Of a DNA stretch of 64,000 nt, positions 46,288 through 55,248 are shown one piece after another. The stretch is from NCBI RefSeq assembly GCF_006345815.1, contig NZ_VCIG01000038.1, positions 496,001 to 560,000 of the forward strand. The letters are read 5' to 3'. The translations under genes were made by a program, and so were the position numbers. Numbering within the stretch: position 1 is the first letter of the stretch; each line of letters opens with the position of its first letter. A model generated the notes under the pieces. The model was not told where the DNA came from. It did not search any database and saw only the letters and a program-made list of their open reading frames with translations. The DNA is from Ochrobactrum sp. CGA5 (lineage in GTDB: Bacteria; Pseudomonadota; Alphaproteobacteria; Rhizobiales; Rhizobiaceae).

Positions 46288-47379
46288 ATGCGTGTTGATC
46301 TTTTCGATTTCGATTTGCCGGAAGAGAGCATTGCTTTGCGCCCGGTCGAGCCACGCGACCACGCCAGACTGTTGCGTGTTCGTCCCGGCCTGCCATTCGA
46401 GGATCGACAGGTATTCGAACTGCCCGATCTGTTGCAGCCGGGCGATGCGCTAGTGTTCAACGACACAAAAGTCATTCCCGCGCAGCTTGAAGGCATGCGC
46501 GAGCGCGACGGCAATATTTCACAGGTCAGCGCCACACTGCATATGCGCACTGGGCCTGATCGCTGGAAGGCTTTTCTGCGTCCGGGCAAGCGTGTGAAGC
46601 AAGGCGACCGCATTCGTTTCGGCCATTCCGGTTCAAGCTGCTTCGTTGGCACACTTGACGCTACCGTGGCGGAAAAGGGCGATGCAGGCGAAGCGCTTCT
46701 TGTGTTCGACCTTTCAGGCGCCGTTCTTGACGAGGCTATCGCGGTGGTAGGACATATTCCGCTGCCGCCCTATATCGCATCGAAGCGCACCGAAGACGAG
46801 CGCGACCGCAAGGACTATCAGACGGTTTACGCACGTGAGGAGGGGGCCGTCGCGGCTCCCACTGCCGGATTGCATTTCACGCCGGACCTCCTTGAAAAGA
46901 TCAAGGCCAAGGGCGTCGAAGAACATTTCGTAACGCTGCACGTGGGGGCGGGAACGTTTTTACCGGTCAAGGCCGACGATACTACCGACCATAAGATGCA
47001 TTCGGAAATCGGTCATGTGTCGCAGAAGACTGCCGATGCGCTCAATGCCGTGCATGAGCGGGGCGGAAGAATCGTCTGTGTTGGCACGACTTCGCTGCGT
47101 CTGATCGAAAGCGCCGCGGGAGATGATGGCGTCATTCGTCCGTGGTCCGGTGCGACCGATATCTTCATCACGCCGGGTTACAAGTTCCGTACCGTCGATT
47201 TGCTGATGACTAATTTTCATTTGCCGCGCTCGACGCTGTTCATGCTGGTATCAGCCTTCAGCGGTCTTGAGACGATGCGCGCCGCCTATGACCATGCCAT
47301 CAGCAATGGCTATCGCTTTTATTCCTATGGTGACGGCAGCTTGCTTGAGCGAGCCGACAGAGCTAAAGACACCGCATGA
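46288..47379 (+). CDS. queA: S-adenosylmethionine:tRNA ribosyltransferase-isomerase QueA
   Basis: This 363-residue enzyme makes epoxyqueuosine from preQ1-modified tRNA. The N-terminal [27 protein letters not shown] and [11 protein letters not shown] blocks are diagnostic. The ATG is preceded by GAGGTTCTCC. Its stop overlaps the tgt start by four bases, coupling two successive queuosine steps. Confidence 0.96.
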   Translation: MRVDLFDFDLPEESIALRPVEPRDHARLLRVRPGLPFEDRQVFELPDLLQPGDALVFNDTKVIPAQLEGMRERDGNISQVSATLHMRTGPDRWKAFLRPGKRVKQGDRIRFGHSGSSCFVGTLDATVAEKGDAGEALLVFDLSGAVLDEAIAVVGHIPLPPYIASKRTEDERDRKDYQTVYAREEGAVAAPTAGLHFTPDLLEKIKAKGVEEHFVTLHVGAGTFLPVKADDTTDHKMHSEIGHVSQKTADALNAVHERGGRIVCVGTTSLRLIESAAGDDGVIRPWSGATDIFITPGYKFRTVDLLMTNFHLPRSTLFMLVSAFSGLETMRAAYDHAISNGYRFYSYGDGSLLERADRAKDTA

Positions 47380-48527
47380 ACCCGGAAAACCTGAAGACAA
47401 CCGAAAATTTCGAATTCAAAGTACTGGCAACGGACGGCTCTGCTCGTCGGGGCGAAATTTCCATGCCACGCGGCATGGTGCGTACGCCTGCCTTTATGCC
47501 GGTCGGTACGGCTGGTACGGTCAAGGCCATGTATATGGAGCAGGTGAAAGAACTTGGCGCCGATATCATCCTTGGCAATACCTATCACCTCATGCTGAGG
47601 CCGGGTGCCGAGCGTGTGGCGCGACTGGGCGGCTTGCATGAGTTCGGAGGCTGGAAAGGCCCGATCCTGACAGATTCTGGTGGTTTTCAGGTCATGTCGC
47701 TCGCGCAACTGCGCAAACTCGACGAGAACGGCGTGACATTCCGCTCGCATATCGATGGCAAGCCTTATGAAATGACGCCGGAGCGGTCTATTGAGATTCA
47801 GGGGCTGCTGGATTCCGATATCCAAATGCAGCTCGATGAATGTGTGGCGCTACCGTCACCGGAAAAGAACACCGAACGCGCGATGGAATTGTCGCTGCGC
47901 TGGGCCGAGCGCTGCAAGGTCGCGTTCGGCAAACAACCGGGCAAGGCGATGTTCGGTATCGTGCAAGGCGGCGACGCCCCACGGTTGCGCGAGAAATCAG
48001 CTGAAGCGCTGAAGGCCATGGATCTCAAGGGCTATTCGGTCGGCGGGCTTGCGGTCGGCGAACCACAGCACGTTATGCTCGACATGCTGGAAGTTGTCTG
48101 CCCGATCCTGCCGCCCGAAAAACCGCGCTATCTGATGGGTGTCGGTACGCCGGACGATATTCTGAAGTCGGTAGCGCGCGGGATCGACATGTTCGATTGC
48201 GTGATGCCAACGCGCGCAGGCCGCCACGGCCTCGCGTTCACGCGCTTCGGCAAGGTGAACCTGCGCAATGCGCGACATGCAGACGATCATCGTCCACTCG
48301 ACCCGGAATCGGATTGCCCAGCATCGCGCGATTATAGTCGCGCCTATCTGCACCATCTGGTGAAATCCGGTGAAGCGCTCGGCGCCATGCTCCTGACCTG
48401 GAACAACCTGGCTTATTATCAGTATCTGATGAAGGGCATCCGTGCATCGATTGCCGACGGACGCTTTCGCGAATTTTCCGCCGAAACCTCGGAAGGGTGG
48501 GCGAAAGGCGATATAGTCCCCCTATGA
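47376..48527 (+). CDS. tgt: tRNA-guanine transglycosylase, zinc site lost
   Basis: This 383-residue enzyme swaps guanine 34 for preQ1 in tRNAs with GUN anticodons. The catalytic and substrate blocks [19 protein letters not shown] and [14 protein letters not shown] are intact. The bacterial zinc site, in E. coli Cys302, Cys304, Cys307 and His333, reads Ser312, Cys314, Ser317 and Asn343 here ([17 protein letters not shown], then TWNNLAYY), so three of four ligands are gone. The enzyme may be zinc-free, or another site may compensate. It is coupled to queA. Confidence 0.95.
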   Translation: MNPENLKTTENFEFKVLATDGSARRGEISMPRGMVRTPAFMPVGTAGTVKAMYMEQVKELGADIILGNTYHLMLRPGAERVARLGGLHEFGGWKGPILTDSGGFQVMSLAQLRKLDENGVTFRSHIDGKPYEMTPERSIEIQGLLDSDIQMQLDECVALPSPEKNTERAMELSLRWAERCKVAFGKQPGKAMFGIVQGGDAPRLREKSAEALKAMDLKGYSVGGLAVGEPQHVMLDMLEVVCPILPPEKPRYLMGVGTPDDILKSVARGIDMFDCVMPTRAGRHGLAFTRFGKVNLRNARHADDHRPLDPESDCPASRDYSRAYLHHLVKSGEALGAMLLTWNNLAYYQYLMKGIRASIADGRFREFSAETSEGWAKGDIVPL

Positions 48528-48581
48528 TTCGCAAACAGCGAAAACAATGGGGCGTCTAGCGCTCCATTTCCTTCATTGCTG

Positions 48582-49127
48582 TCAGTTTTCTGTCAGCATG
48601 TTTTCCAAACGGACGAGAACGGCGCGCTGTTCCTCCTCGTTCAGAATTTCACACTCCATCAATTTGGAGCACTCGAGACCTGCGACGGCCAGATAGACAA
48701 TAAGCGCTGTATGGGAATCGGTTGTGTCCTTGATCATGCGATCAAGAAGAGCCCTGTGATACTGCCGAACCGGCACCATGAAACCCGGATCTTCGGCAAG
48801 CGCGGCAAGGACACCGCAAGCTGGCGGCTCATCATCGGCCTGAACCCGGTAAACATCGAGAAAAGCCCGCGCGACACGGTTTTCTTCGCCTTTCTGGAGT
48901 GTTTCCTGAACCTCCATGGCACGTTCGTGCTCTTTCATATATTCTTCGACCACCGCTTCGAGCAGCTTGGCCTTTGTCGGAAAGGAATAAAGCAGTCCGC
49001 CTTTTGAAAGCCCCGCACGGGCTGCTACGGCATCGAGAGAGAGATGAGCGGGTCCGATCTCACGGGCAAGCTCGGTAGCAGCGCGCAAAATACGTTCGCG
49101 CGACGAGACTTTCTTTTTTGTTAGCAA
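48582..49127 (-). CDS. TetR-family repressor of the adjacent efflux pump
   Basis: This 181-residue TetR regulator has the helix-turn-helix LSLDAVAARAGLSKGGLLYSFPTKAKLLEAVV near the N-terminus and a ligand domain after it. The start is taken as TTG 49127, preceded by AGGAGA; a longer frame to 49301 would run through the operator and is rejected. It diverges from the RND pump genes, and the palindrome between them is its probable operator. Drug or substrate binding is assumed to release it. Confidence 0.9.
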   Translation of the reverse strand: MLTKKKVSSRERILRAATELAREIGPAHLSLDAVAARAGLSKGGLLYSFPTKAKLLEAVVEEYMKEHERAMEVQETLQKGEENRVARAFLDVYRVQADDEPPACGVLAALAEDPGFMVPVRQYHRALLDRMIKDTTDSHTALIVYLAVAGLECSKLMECEILNEEEQRAVLVRLENMLTEN

Positions 49128-49156
49128 CTTACCGGTGTCTCCTGACAGTTCGTGTG

Positions 49157-49185
49157 TTGACAATACCGTCCAGACGGTACAGTTA
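49157..49185 (+). promoter_or_regulatory. Pump promoter with TetR operator
   Basis: TACCGTC-CA-GACGGTA (49164-49179) is a perfect palindrome lying in the 17-base spacer after a TTGACA -35 element (49157-49162); the -10 (near CAGTTA, 49180) is weak. A bound repressor would block polymerase directly. Confidence 0.7.
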
Positions 49186-49300
49186 TTCGCCACTTTCATA
49201 CAAGTAAAATACGCGCGACCTTTGCGTGAATGCGAAAGAAGGCGCCGCGGCCAATCCCCCACCCCTGTTCGAACAGGGAGCCATCTGGAGTGTATCCGCA

Positions 49301-50458
49301 ATGATCAAGCGCCTTATTCTGGCAATAATATTTCTGGTGATCGTCGTTGGAGGCCTCGTTGGCTTTAATCTGTTCCGATCACAGGCAATCAAAGACTTTT
49401 TCGCAAACATGCAGCAGCCCGCCCAGACGGTTTCGACCGTCACGGTGGAGCCCGGAGTCTGGAAACCGGGTGTGGAAGCCATCGGTACTGCCAATGCGCT
49501 CAATGGCGTCGATCTCACCGTGCAGCTTGACGGCATCGTTCAGAAGATCAACTTCAAGGCCAATCAAGAGGTCAAACAAGGCGACCTACTGCTTCAGCTC
49601 GAAGACAGCATCCAAAAGGCAGACCTCGCAGCAGCCGAAGCGGAAGCCGTTCTTGCCAAACAGAACCTGAAGCGAGCCGATACACTGCGCACACGCGGCG
49701 TCGGCGCCGTCTCAAACGTCGACACGACCGCATCGGTTGCGAATGCCGCTGTCGCTGTTGTGGAGAAGATGCGAGCAACGCTGGCCCAGAAGTCCGTCAA
49801 GGCTCCATTCTCTGGCATCATCGGCATCTCCAAGGTCGATCTCGGTCAGTATCTGACGCCCGGCACAGTCATCGCCACGCTACAGGACACCGACGTGATG
49901 CGTATCGATTTCACTGTTCCTGAACAGTCGCTGTCATCGATAAATCTCGGACAGACTGTCAAAGTTGGTTCAACTGCGGATGCGCTCGATTTCACTGGCA
50001 CAGTTGTCGGTATCGACCCAAAGATTGATCCTGCGACCCGTCTTGTCTCGGTGCGCGCCCAGGTACAGAATCCGGATCACAAGCTGACCCCAGGGCAATT
50101 CGTACAGGTTCGCGTTGAATTGCCTGAAGAACGCAACATAATCGCCCTGCCGCAGACCACGGTTATTTCCAGTCTTTATGGTGACTACGTATATGCGGTC
50201 CGCCCGGAACAGAAGCAGGAAGGCGCAGAGACGACGACCGCCGATGCCAAGCCGGAAGACGGCGAAAAGCAGGTCGCGCAACAGGTCTTCATCAAGCTGG
50301 GACGCCGCTACGCCGGTCTTGTCGAAGTGACCAGTGGCCTCAAGGCTGGCGATATCATCATCACGGCAGGCCAGAACCGTCTTTCGCCTGGCGTGCCAGT
50401 GAAAATCGACAATACCGTCAATCCGATCCCGGCCGGCCAACCGGCTGACAAGCAATAG
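49301..50458 (+). CDS. RND efflux periplasmic adaptor (membrane fusion protein)
   Basis: This 385-residue adaptor links the RND pump to an outer-membrane channel. It has one N-terminal span (about 4-24), a biotinyl-lipoyl half-motif LDGIVQKINFKANQEVKQGDLL, a coiled-coil hairpin rich in Ala/Glu, then the KAPFSGIIGISKVDLGQYL lipoyl half and beta-barrel. A linker of about 20 residues rich in Glu, Thr and Ala (near 310-330) is unusual. ATG 49301 follows TGGAGTG. No outer-membrane channel gene is nearby; a TolC-type partner must be supplied from elsewhere. Confidence 0.93.
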   Translation: MIKRLILAIIFLVIVVGGLVGFNLFRSQAIKDFFANMQQPAQTVSTVTVEPGVWKPGVEAIGTANALNGVDLTVQLDGIVQKINFKANQEVKQGDLLLQLEDSIQKADLAAAEAEAVLAKQNLKRADTLRTRGVGAVSNVDTTASVANAAVAVVEKMRATLAQKSVKAPFSGIIGISKVDLGQYLTPGTVIATLQDTDVMRIDFTVPEQSLSSINLGQTVKVGSTADALDFTGTVVGIDPKIDPATRLVSVRAQVQNPDHKLTPGQFVQVRVELPEERNIIALPQTTVISSLYGDYVYAVRPEQKQEGAETTTADAKPEDGEKQVAQQVFIKLGRRYAGLVEVTSGLKAGDIIITAGQNRLSPGVPVKIDNTVNPIPAGQPADKQ

Positions 50459-50466
50459 GCGATCCG

Positions 50467-53400
50467 ATGAGCTTTTCCGATATTTTCATCCGGCGCCCCG
50501 TGCTTGCCACGGTGGTCGCCCTCATGATCATTCTGTTGGGCCTTCAGGGGATCGCGCAGCTGACAGTGCGCGAATATCCAAAGGTCGACGAAACGGTTAT
50601 CACAGTCACAACGAACTATGCCGGGGCGAGTGCCGATCTTATCCAGGGATTCATCACGGCACCTATCGCCGAAGCAGTCGCGACTACCGAAAACATCGAC
50701 TATGTAACGTCGTCGAGCCGTCCTTCGTCGAGCACGGTTACCGTGCAGATGAAACTCGGCGCAAATCCTGATGCGGCGCTCACGGAAGTCATCGCCAAGG
50801 TCAATCAGGTGCGTGGCGATCTGCCGGACGAATCCGACGACCCCGTCATCGTCAAGGGAACCGGCCAGAACTTCGCCACCATGTATCTGGCAGCGCAGAA
50901 CCCAAACATGACGAGCGAACAGATCACCGAATATCTGGAGCGCGTTATCCAGCCACGCATGTCCACCATTCAGGGTGTTGCAAAGGCCGAAATTCTGGGC
51001 GGACAAGTCTACTCGATGCGCGTCTGGCTGGACCCGATCCAGCTTGCAGCCCGCCGGATAACTGCGCCGGAAGTCCTGGCAGCAATCAAAGCCTCGAACT
51101 TCCTGTCGGCTCCGGGCACGACGAAGAATGAATATGTGGCGTCTTCGATCACACTGAAGTCCACCTTGCAGACCCCGGAAGCCTTCGGTGCCATGCCGAT
51201 CAAGGCTTCGGGTGACGATGTCGTTCGGCTGCGGGACGTAGCGCGGGTCGAACTGGCAGCGAAAAGCACTGACACCATCGTTTCGTTCAATGGTTCTGCG
51301 GGTACATTCCTTGGCGTTTTCCCAACACCGGCCGCAAACCCCATCGACATGGCGGCTGCCGTCCGCAAGGAGCTTCCGTCTATTCAGGCTTCACTGCCAG
51401 AAGGTATGTCACTTGTCCTCGTCTATGATGCGACCGAGCAGATCAGCTCTTCGATCAAGGAAGTTTTCACGACTATCGGCGAAGCCGTGGCTATCGTCAT
51501 TCTGGTTATTATTTTCTTCCTTGGATCTTTCCGCTCGGTTCTGATTCCGATTGTCACGATCCCGATCTCGCTGATCGGCGTGTGCTTTTTCCTCTATGCG
51601 CTTGGATTCTCGATCAATCTGTTGTCGCTGCTTGCCATGGTTCTTGCCATCGGGCTGGTGGTCGATGACGCCATCGTGGTTCTGGAGAACATACACCGGC
51701 ATATCGAGGAGGGCCTCCGGCCCATGGATGCCGCATTCAAGGGCATGAAGGAAATCACCGGCTCGATCATCGCCATGACGATCACGCTGGCCGCCGTGTT
51801 TGCACCGCTCGGCTTCACGGGCGGACTGACTGGCGCCCTGTTCCGTGAATTCGCTTTCACACTGGCCGGCGCAGTCGTCATTTCTGGTATTGCCGCCTTG
51901 ACGGTTTCGCCGATGATGTGCGCGCGCATGCTTAAGCATGGCGACCAGACGCGGTTCCAGAAGTTCATCGACCGGACCTTCTCGCGCTTCGAAAAGTGGT
52001 ATCACCGCCGCGTTTCCAATTCGCTCAACTATCGCGGCATCACGCTGATGATCGTTGTAGCGTTGATGGGGCTGACGGGATTCCTGTTCATGAACACGTC
52101 AAGCGAACTGGCACCGGAAGAAGATTCCGGGGCGCTGTTCTCGATGTTCCAGGCTCCGCAATATGCTACCTCGGCCTATACCAATCTCTACGCCGAACAG
52201 ATCGACGAACTGACCAAGGATCTTCCCGAACTGAAGACCCGCTTCCAGATCGTCGGTATGGACGGCGGCACGACGTCGGGTATCGCGCTTTGGGTTCTGA
52301 ATGACTGGAACGAGCGTACCCGCTCGCAGAAGCAGATTCAGGAAGACCTGACCGCACGTATCTCAAAGGTTGCAGGCGTCCAGGCCTTCATCTTTGCGCC
52401 TCCATCCTTACCGGGAACAGGCGGCGGTCTACCGATATCGATTGCTCTGCAATCGACCGGTCCGGCCGATCAAGTCTTCGCACTGGCAGAGGAAATCAAA
52501 AACGAAGCGCAGGCCTCCGGTCAGTACATTATCGTGCAGAACTCGCTCTCCTTCAACGCACCGCAGATCACGATCACAATCGACCGTGACCGCGCGGCAA
52601 CGCTGGGCGTGCAGATCAGTGATATCGGTTCGACACTTGGTCTTCTGACAGGCGGCGCATCGGTTGCGAAGTTCGACCGCGATTCGAACAGCTATGACAT
52701 CATCACGCAGGTGCCTGATGCATATCGTTCGAACCCTGAGAAGCTTGGTGATTTCTACGTACGCAGCATATCGGGTTCGATGATCCCGCTGTCTTCGGTC
52801 ATCACGATCAACCAGAACGCATCACCTGCGGCAATCGAACAGTTCAACCAGTTGAATTCGGCGACGATTTCAGCCTTGCCGCTGCCGGGCGTCACAACCG
52901 GGCAGGGCCTGCAAACTCTGGTCGATCTGGCCAAATCCAAGATGCCGGAAGGCTTCTTCCTGGATTATTCCGGCCAGTCGCGTCTGGAAGTGGAGCAGGG
53001 CAACACGATCCTGATCGCCTTCGGCCTTGCAGTCATTGTGATTTATCTCGTGCTTGCAGCGCAGTTCGAGAGTTTCCGCGATCCGTTTATCATCATGATG
53101 TCGGTTCCGCTGTCGATCTTTGGCGCCATTGTACCGCTGAATATCGGCCTTGGTACGCTCAACATCTATACGCAGGTTGGTCTCATTACCCTTGTCGGGC
53201 TGATTACCAAGCACGGCATTTTGATGGTGGAATTCGCCAACCAGCAACGCCGTCTGCATGGTCTTTCACGTCGTGATGCAATCGTCGTCGCGGCTGAAAC
53301 CCGCCTGCGTCCGATCCTGATGACCACCGCCGCAATGGCACTTGGCGTTGTGCCGCTCATTATTGCGACCGGCGCCGGTGCAGCCGCTCGTTACTCGATG

Positions 53401-53556
53401 GGTTTGGTGATCTTCACCGGGATCGTGATCGGTACGATTTTCACCCTGTTTGTGGTGCCGATGTTCTACACCTTCATCGCCAAGAAGGATGTGGAAGGCG
53501 AATATGTTGCGTCGCCGAAAGACGATGGCGAACCGGCTCCAGCGCAACATCACTGA
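50467..53556 (+). CDS. RND multidrug efflux transporter
   Basis: This 1029-residue proton-driven inner-membrane pump of the HAE1/AcrB family has twelve expected spans and two large periplasmic loops. The proton-relay block is LSLLAMVLAIGLVVDDAIVVLENIHRHIEEG with the paired Asp residues in VVDDA. It starts eight bases after the adaptor gene. The family exports drugs, detergents and similar compounds; its substrates here cannot be predicted. Confidence 0.95.
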   Translation: MSFSDIFIRRPVLATVVALMIILLGLQGIAQLTVREYPKVDETVITVTTNYAGASADLIQGFITAPIAEAVATTENIDYVTSSSRPSSSTVTVQMKLGANPDAALTEVIAKVNQVRGDLPDESDDPVIVKGTGQNFATMYLAAQNPNMTSEQITEYLERVIQPRMSTIQGVAKAEILGGQVYSMRVWLDPIQLAARRITAPEVLAAIKASNFLSAPGTTKNEYVASSITLKSTLQTPEAFGAMPIKASGDDVVRLRDVARVELAAKSTDTIVSFNGSAGTFLGVFPTPAANPIDMAAAVRKELPSIQASLPEGMSLVLVYDATEQISSSIKEVFTTIGEAVAIVILVIIFFLGSFRSVLIPIVTIPISLIGVCFFLYALGFSINLLSLLAMVLAIGLVVDDAIVVLENIHRHIEEGLRPMDAAFKGMKEITGSIIAMTITLAAVFAPLGFTGGLTGALFREFAFTLAGAVVISGIAALTVSPMMCARMLKHGDQTRFQKFIDRTFSRFEKWYHRRVSNSLNYRGITLMIVVALMGLTGFLFMNTSSELAPEEDSGALFSMFQAPQYATSAYTNLYAEQIDELTKDLPELKTRFQIVGMDGGTTSGIALWVLNDWNERTRSQKQIQEDLTARISKVAGVQAFIFAPPSLPGTGGGLPISIALQSTGPADQVFALAEEIKNEAQASGQYIIVQNSLSFNAPQITITIDRDRAATLGVQISDIGSTLGLLTGGASVAKFDRDSNSYDIITQVPDAYRSNPEKLGDFYVRSISGSMIPLSSVITINQNASPAAIEQFNQLNSATISALPLPGVTTGQGLQTLVDLAKSKMPEGFFLDYSGQSRLEVEQGNTILIAFGLAVIVIYLVLAAQFESFRDPFIIMMSVPLSIFGAIVPLNIGLGTLNIYTQVGLITLVGLITKHGILMVEFANQQRRLHGLSRRDAIVVAAETRLRPILMTTAAMALGVVPLIIATGAGAAARYSMGLVIFTGIVIGTIFTLFVVPMFYTFIAKKDVEGEYVASPKDDGEPAPAQHH

Positions 53557-53577
53557 AACTTGCGTTGAACCATCAAC

Positions 53578-53608
53578 AAAGGGCGGCCTAGAAATAGGTC
53601 GCCCTTTT
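53578..53608 (+). terminator. Intrinsic terminator after the RND gene
   Basis: AAAGGGCGGCCTA pairs with TAGGTCGCCCTTT (one G-T step) around GAAA, followed by a T-run. Confidence 0.88.
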
Positions 53609-53658
53609 TGATTTTTACCAACGTTGCAAACGCCGCGTTGCAACCCATATGAGCCAGT

Positions 53659-54642
53659 ATGATACCCTTATCCGTTCTCGATCTTTCGCCTGTTCCCGAA
53701 GGTAGCGATGCCGCACAGTCGCTGCACAACACGCTGGAACTTGCGCAACATGCCGAGCAGCTCGGCTTCCACCGCTACTGGCTTGCCGAACACCACAATA
53801 TGCCGGGCATTGCCAGTGCTGCGACATCTGTAGTCATTGGCTACGTTGCCAATGGCACCTCTACTATTCGCGTCGGCGCAGGTGGCGTCATGCTGCCCAA
53901 TCACGCTCCTCTGGTTATCGCCGAACAGTTCGGCACGCTGGCCTCGCTGTTCCCGGGACGTATCGATCTAGGCCTAGGACGCGCTCCGGGCACTGACCAG
54001 ATTACTGCTCATGCGCTTCGTCGCAATCTCGACAGCGATGCCAATGCGTTTCCGCAAGATGTGGTCGAGTTACTGAACTATTTCAAACCCGCCGAACCGG
54101 GCCAGCGCGTGCGCGCCGTGCCGGGCGAGGGGTTGAATGTGCCTGTCTGGATTCTCGGTTCCAGCCTGTTCGGAGCGCAGCTTGCTGCCATGCTGGGATT
54201 GCCTTACGCATTCGCCTCGCACTTTGCGCCTGCAGAGATGGAACGCGCCATCGCTCTTTATCGCGAGCGGTTCGAGCCATCGGAATATATGCAGAAGCCT
54301 TATGTAATGCTGGGCCTTAATGTGATTGCAGCGGATACGGACGAAGAGGCGAACTACCTTTTCACCTCGCAGCTACAGGCTTTCGTCAATCTGCGCAGCG
54401 GTCGCCCTGGCAAGCTGCCCGCGCCAGTCGAAGGCTATATGGAGCAGCTTGATCCGGCAGCGCAGGCGCTCGTCCGCCAGATGCTGTCATGTCGCGTGGT
54501 CGGTGGACCGGAGACTGTGGCGAAGGGCATCAAGACCTTTGCGGAAAGCACCGGTGCGGATGAGCTGATGCTGACCGGCATGATCCACGATCACAAGAAA
54601 CGCCTGCATTCATACGAGATCGCAAGTCGATCAATCGCCTGA
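53659..54642 (+). CDS. Luciferase-like flavin monooxygenase
   Basis: This 327-residue LLM-class oxidoreductase is similar to E. coli YhbW. The [43 protein letters not shown] block and [17 protein letters not shown] are family hallmarks and mark the flavin site. The substrate is unknown. It reads toward the sortase gene, overlapping its end by 12 bases. Confidence 0.9.
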   Translation: MIPLSVLDLSPVPEGSDAAQSLHNTLELAQHAEQLGFHRYWLAEHHNMPGIASAATSVVIGYVANGTSTIRVGAGGVMLPNHAPLVIAEQFGTLASLFPGRIDLGLGRAPGTDQITAHALRRNLDSDANAFPQDVVELLNYFKPAEPGQRVRAVPGEGLNVPVWILGSSLFGAQLAAMLGLPYAFASHFAPAEMERAIALYRERFEPSEYMQKPYVMLGLNVIAADTDEEANYLFTSQLQAFVNLRSGRPGKLPAPVEGYMEQLDPAAQALVRQMLSCRVVGGPETVAKGIKTFAESTGADELMLTGMIHDHKKRLHSYEIASRSIA

Positions 54643-55248
54643 CCCGCCGGTTTCCATATCCGCATAGACCAGATAGCGAAGCGGACCAGGAGTGATTGCA
54701 TCGAATGGATAGCAGGTCGCCAGCACGAGGTGGCGGCCTTCGCTATCCGGATTGATTTTCGCCTCATCCCACCGCATCACGGCCATATGATTGACGCGAT
54801 AGGAAACCGTCTTTCCGTCGCTGCGAGTGACGAGTATCTGGTCATTCTTCTCGATATTCTTCAGAAATGCGAAATGCGTGTCGCGATGCGCAGCATAGAC
54901 AGCCGTTCCCCGTTCGCCGGCCATCGGCGTATTGTCCAGATGACCGGGACCGAAAGCCAATGCCTGTCCACTTGCGCCTTTCAAGGCAATTGTTGTTTCA
55001 TTGAGCCGTGGAACTGCGATACGGGCGACCGGCCAAGTATCCGCCCAGTACCAGGGTTTGACCGGAGTACCCGTTTGAATGCTTACAGAGAAGGCACTTT
55101 CAAGCAGAATCTGTGCCGCAAGCGCTTTCGCATGAATCCAGATTCCCCGACCGGCAATTGCCATCCCCATCGCAATAAGCACAATGCCAAGTGCGGGGAG
55201 AAGGGAGCGCTTCAGCGCGCTCCCCATAACAACCTGATTGATAGGCAT
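54631..55248 (-). CDS. Class GN sortase
   Basis: This 205-residue membrane-anchored transpeptidase of the Gram-negative sortase group has one N-terminal span (about 15-34). Catalytic His is in [11 protein letters not shown], Cys in [10 protein letters not shown], and Arg in [13 protein letters not shown] 55248 overlaps the stop of the upstream target gene by one base and has a shared AAGGAG site. These sortases have a single dedicated substrate, here the adjacent gene, and attach it to an unknown acceptor. Confidence 0.93.
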   Translation of the reverse strand: MPINQVVMGSALKRSLLPALGIVLIAMGMAIAGRGIWIHAKALAAQILLESAFSVSIQTGTPVKPWYWADTWPVARIAVPRLNETTIALKGASGQALAFGPGHLDNTPMAGERGTAVYAAHRDTHFAFLKNIEKNDQILVTRSDGKTVSYRVNHMAVMRWDEAKINPDSEGRHLVLATCYPFDAITPGPLRYLVYADMETGGSGD

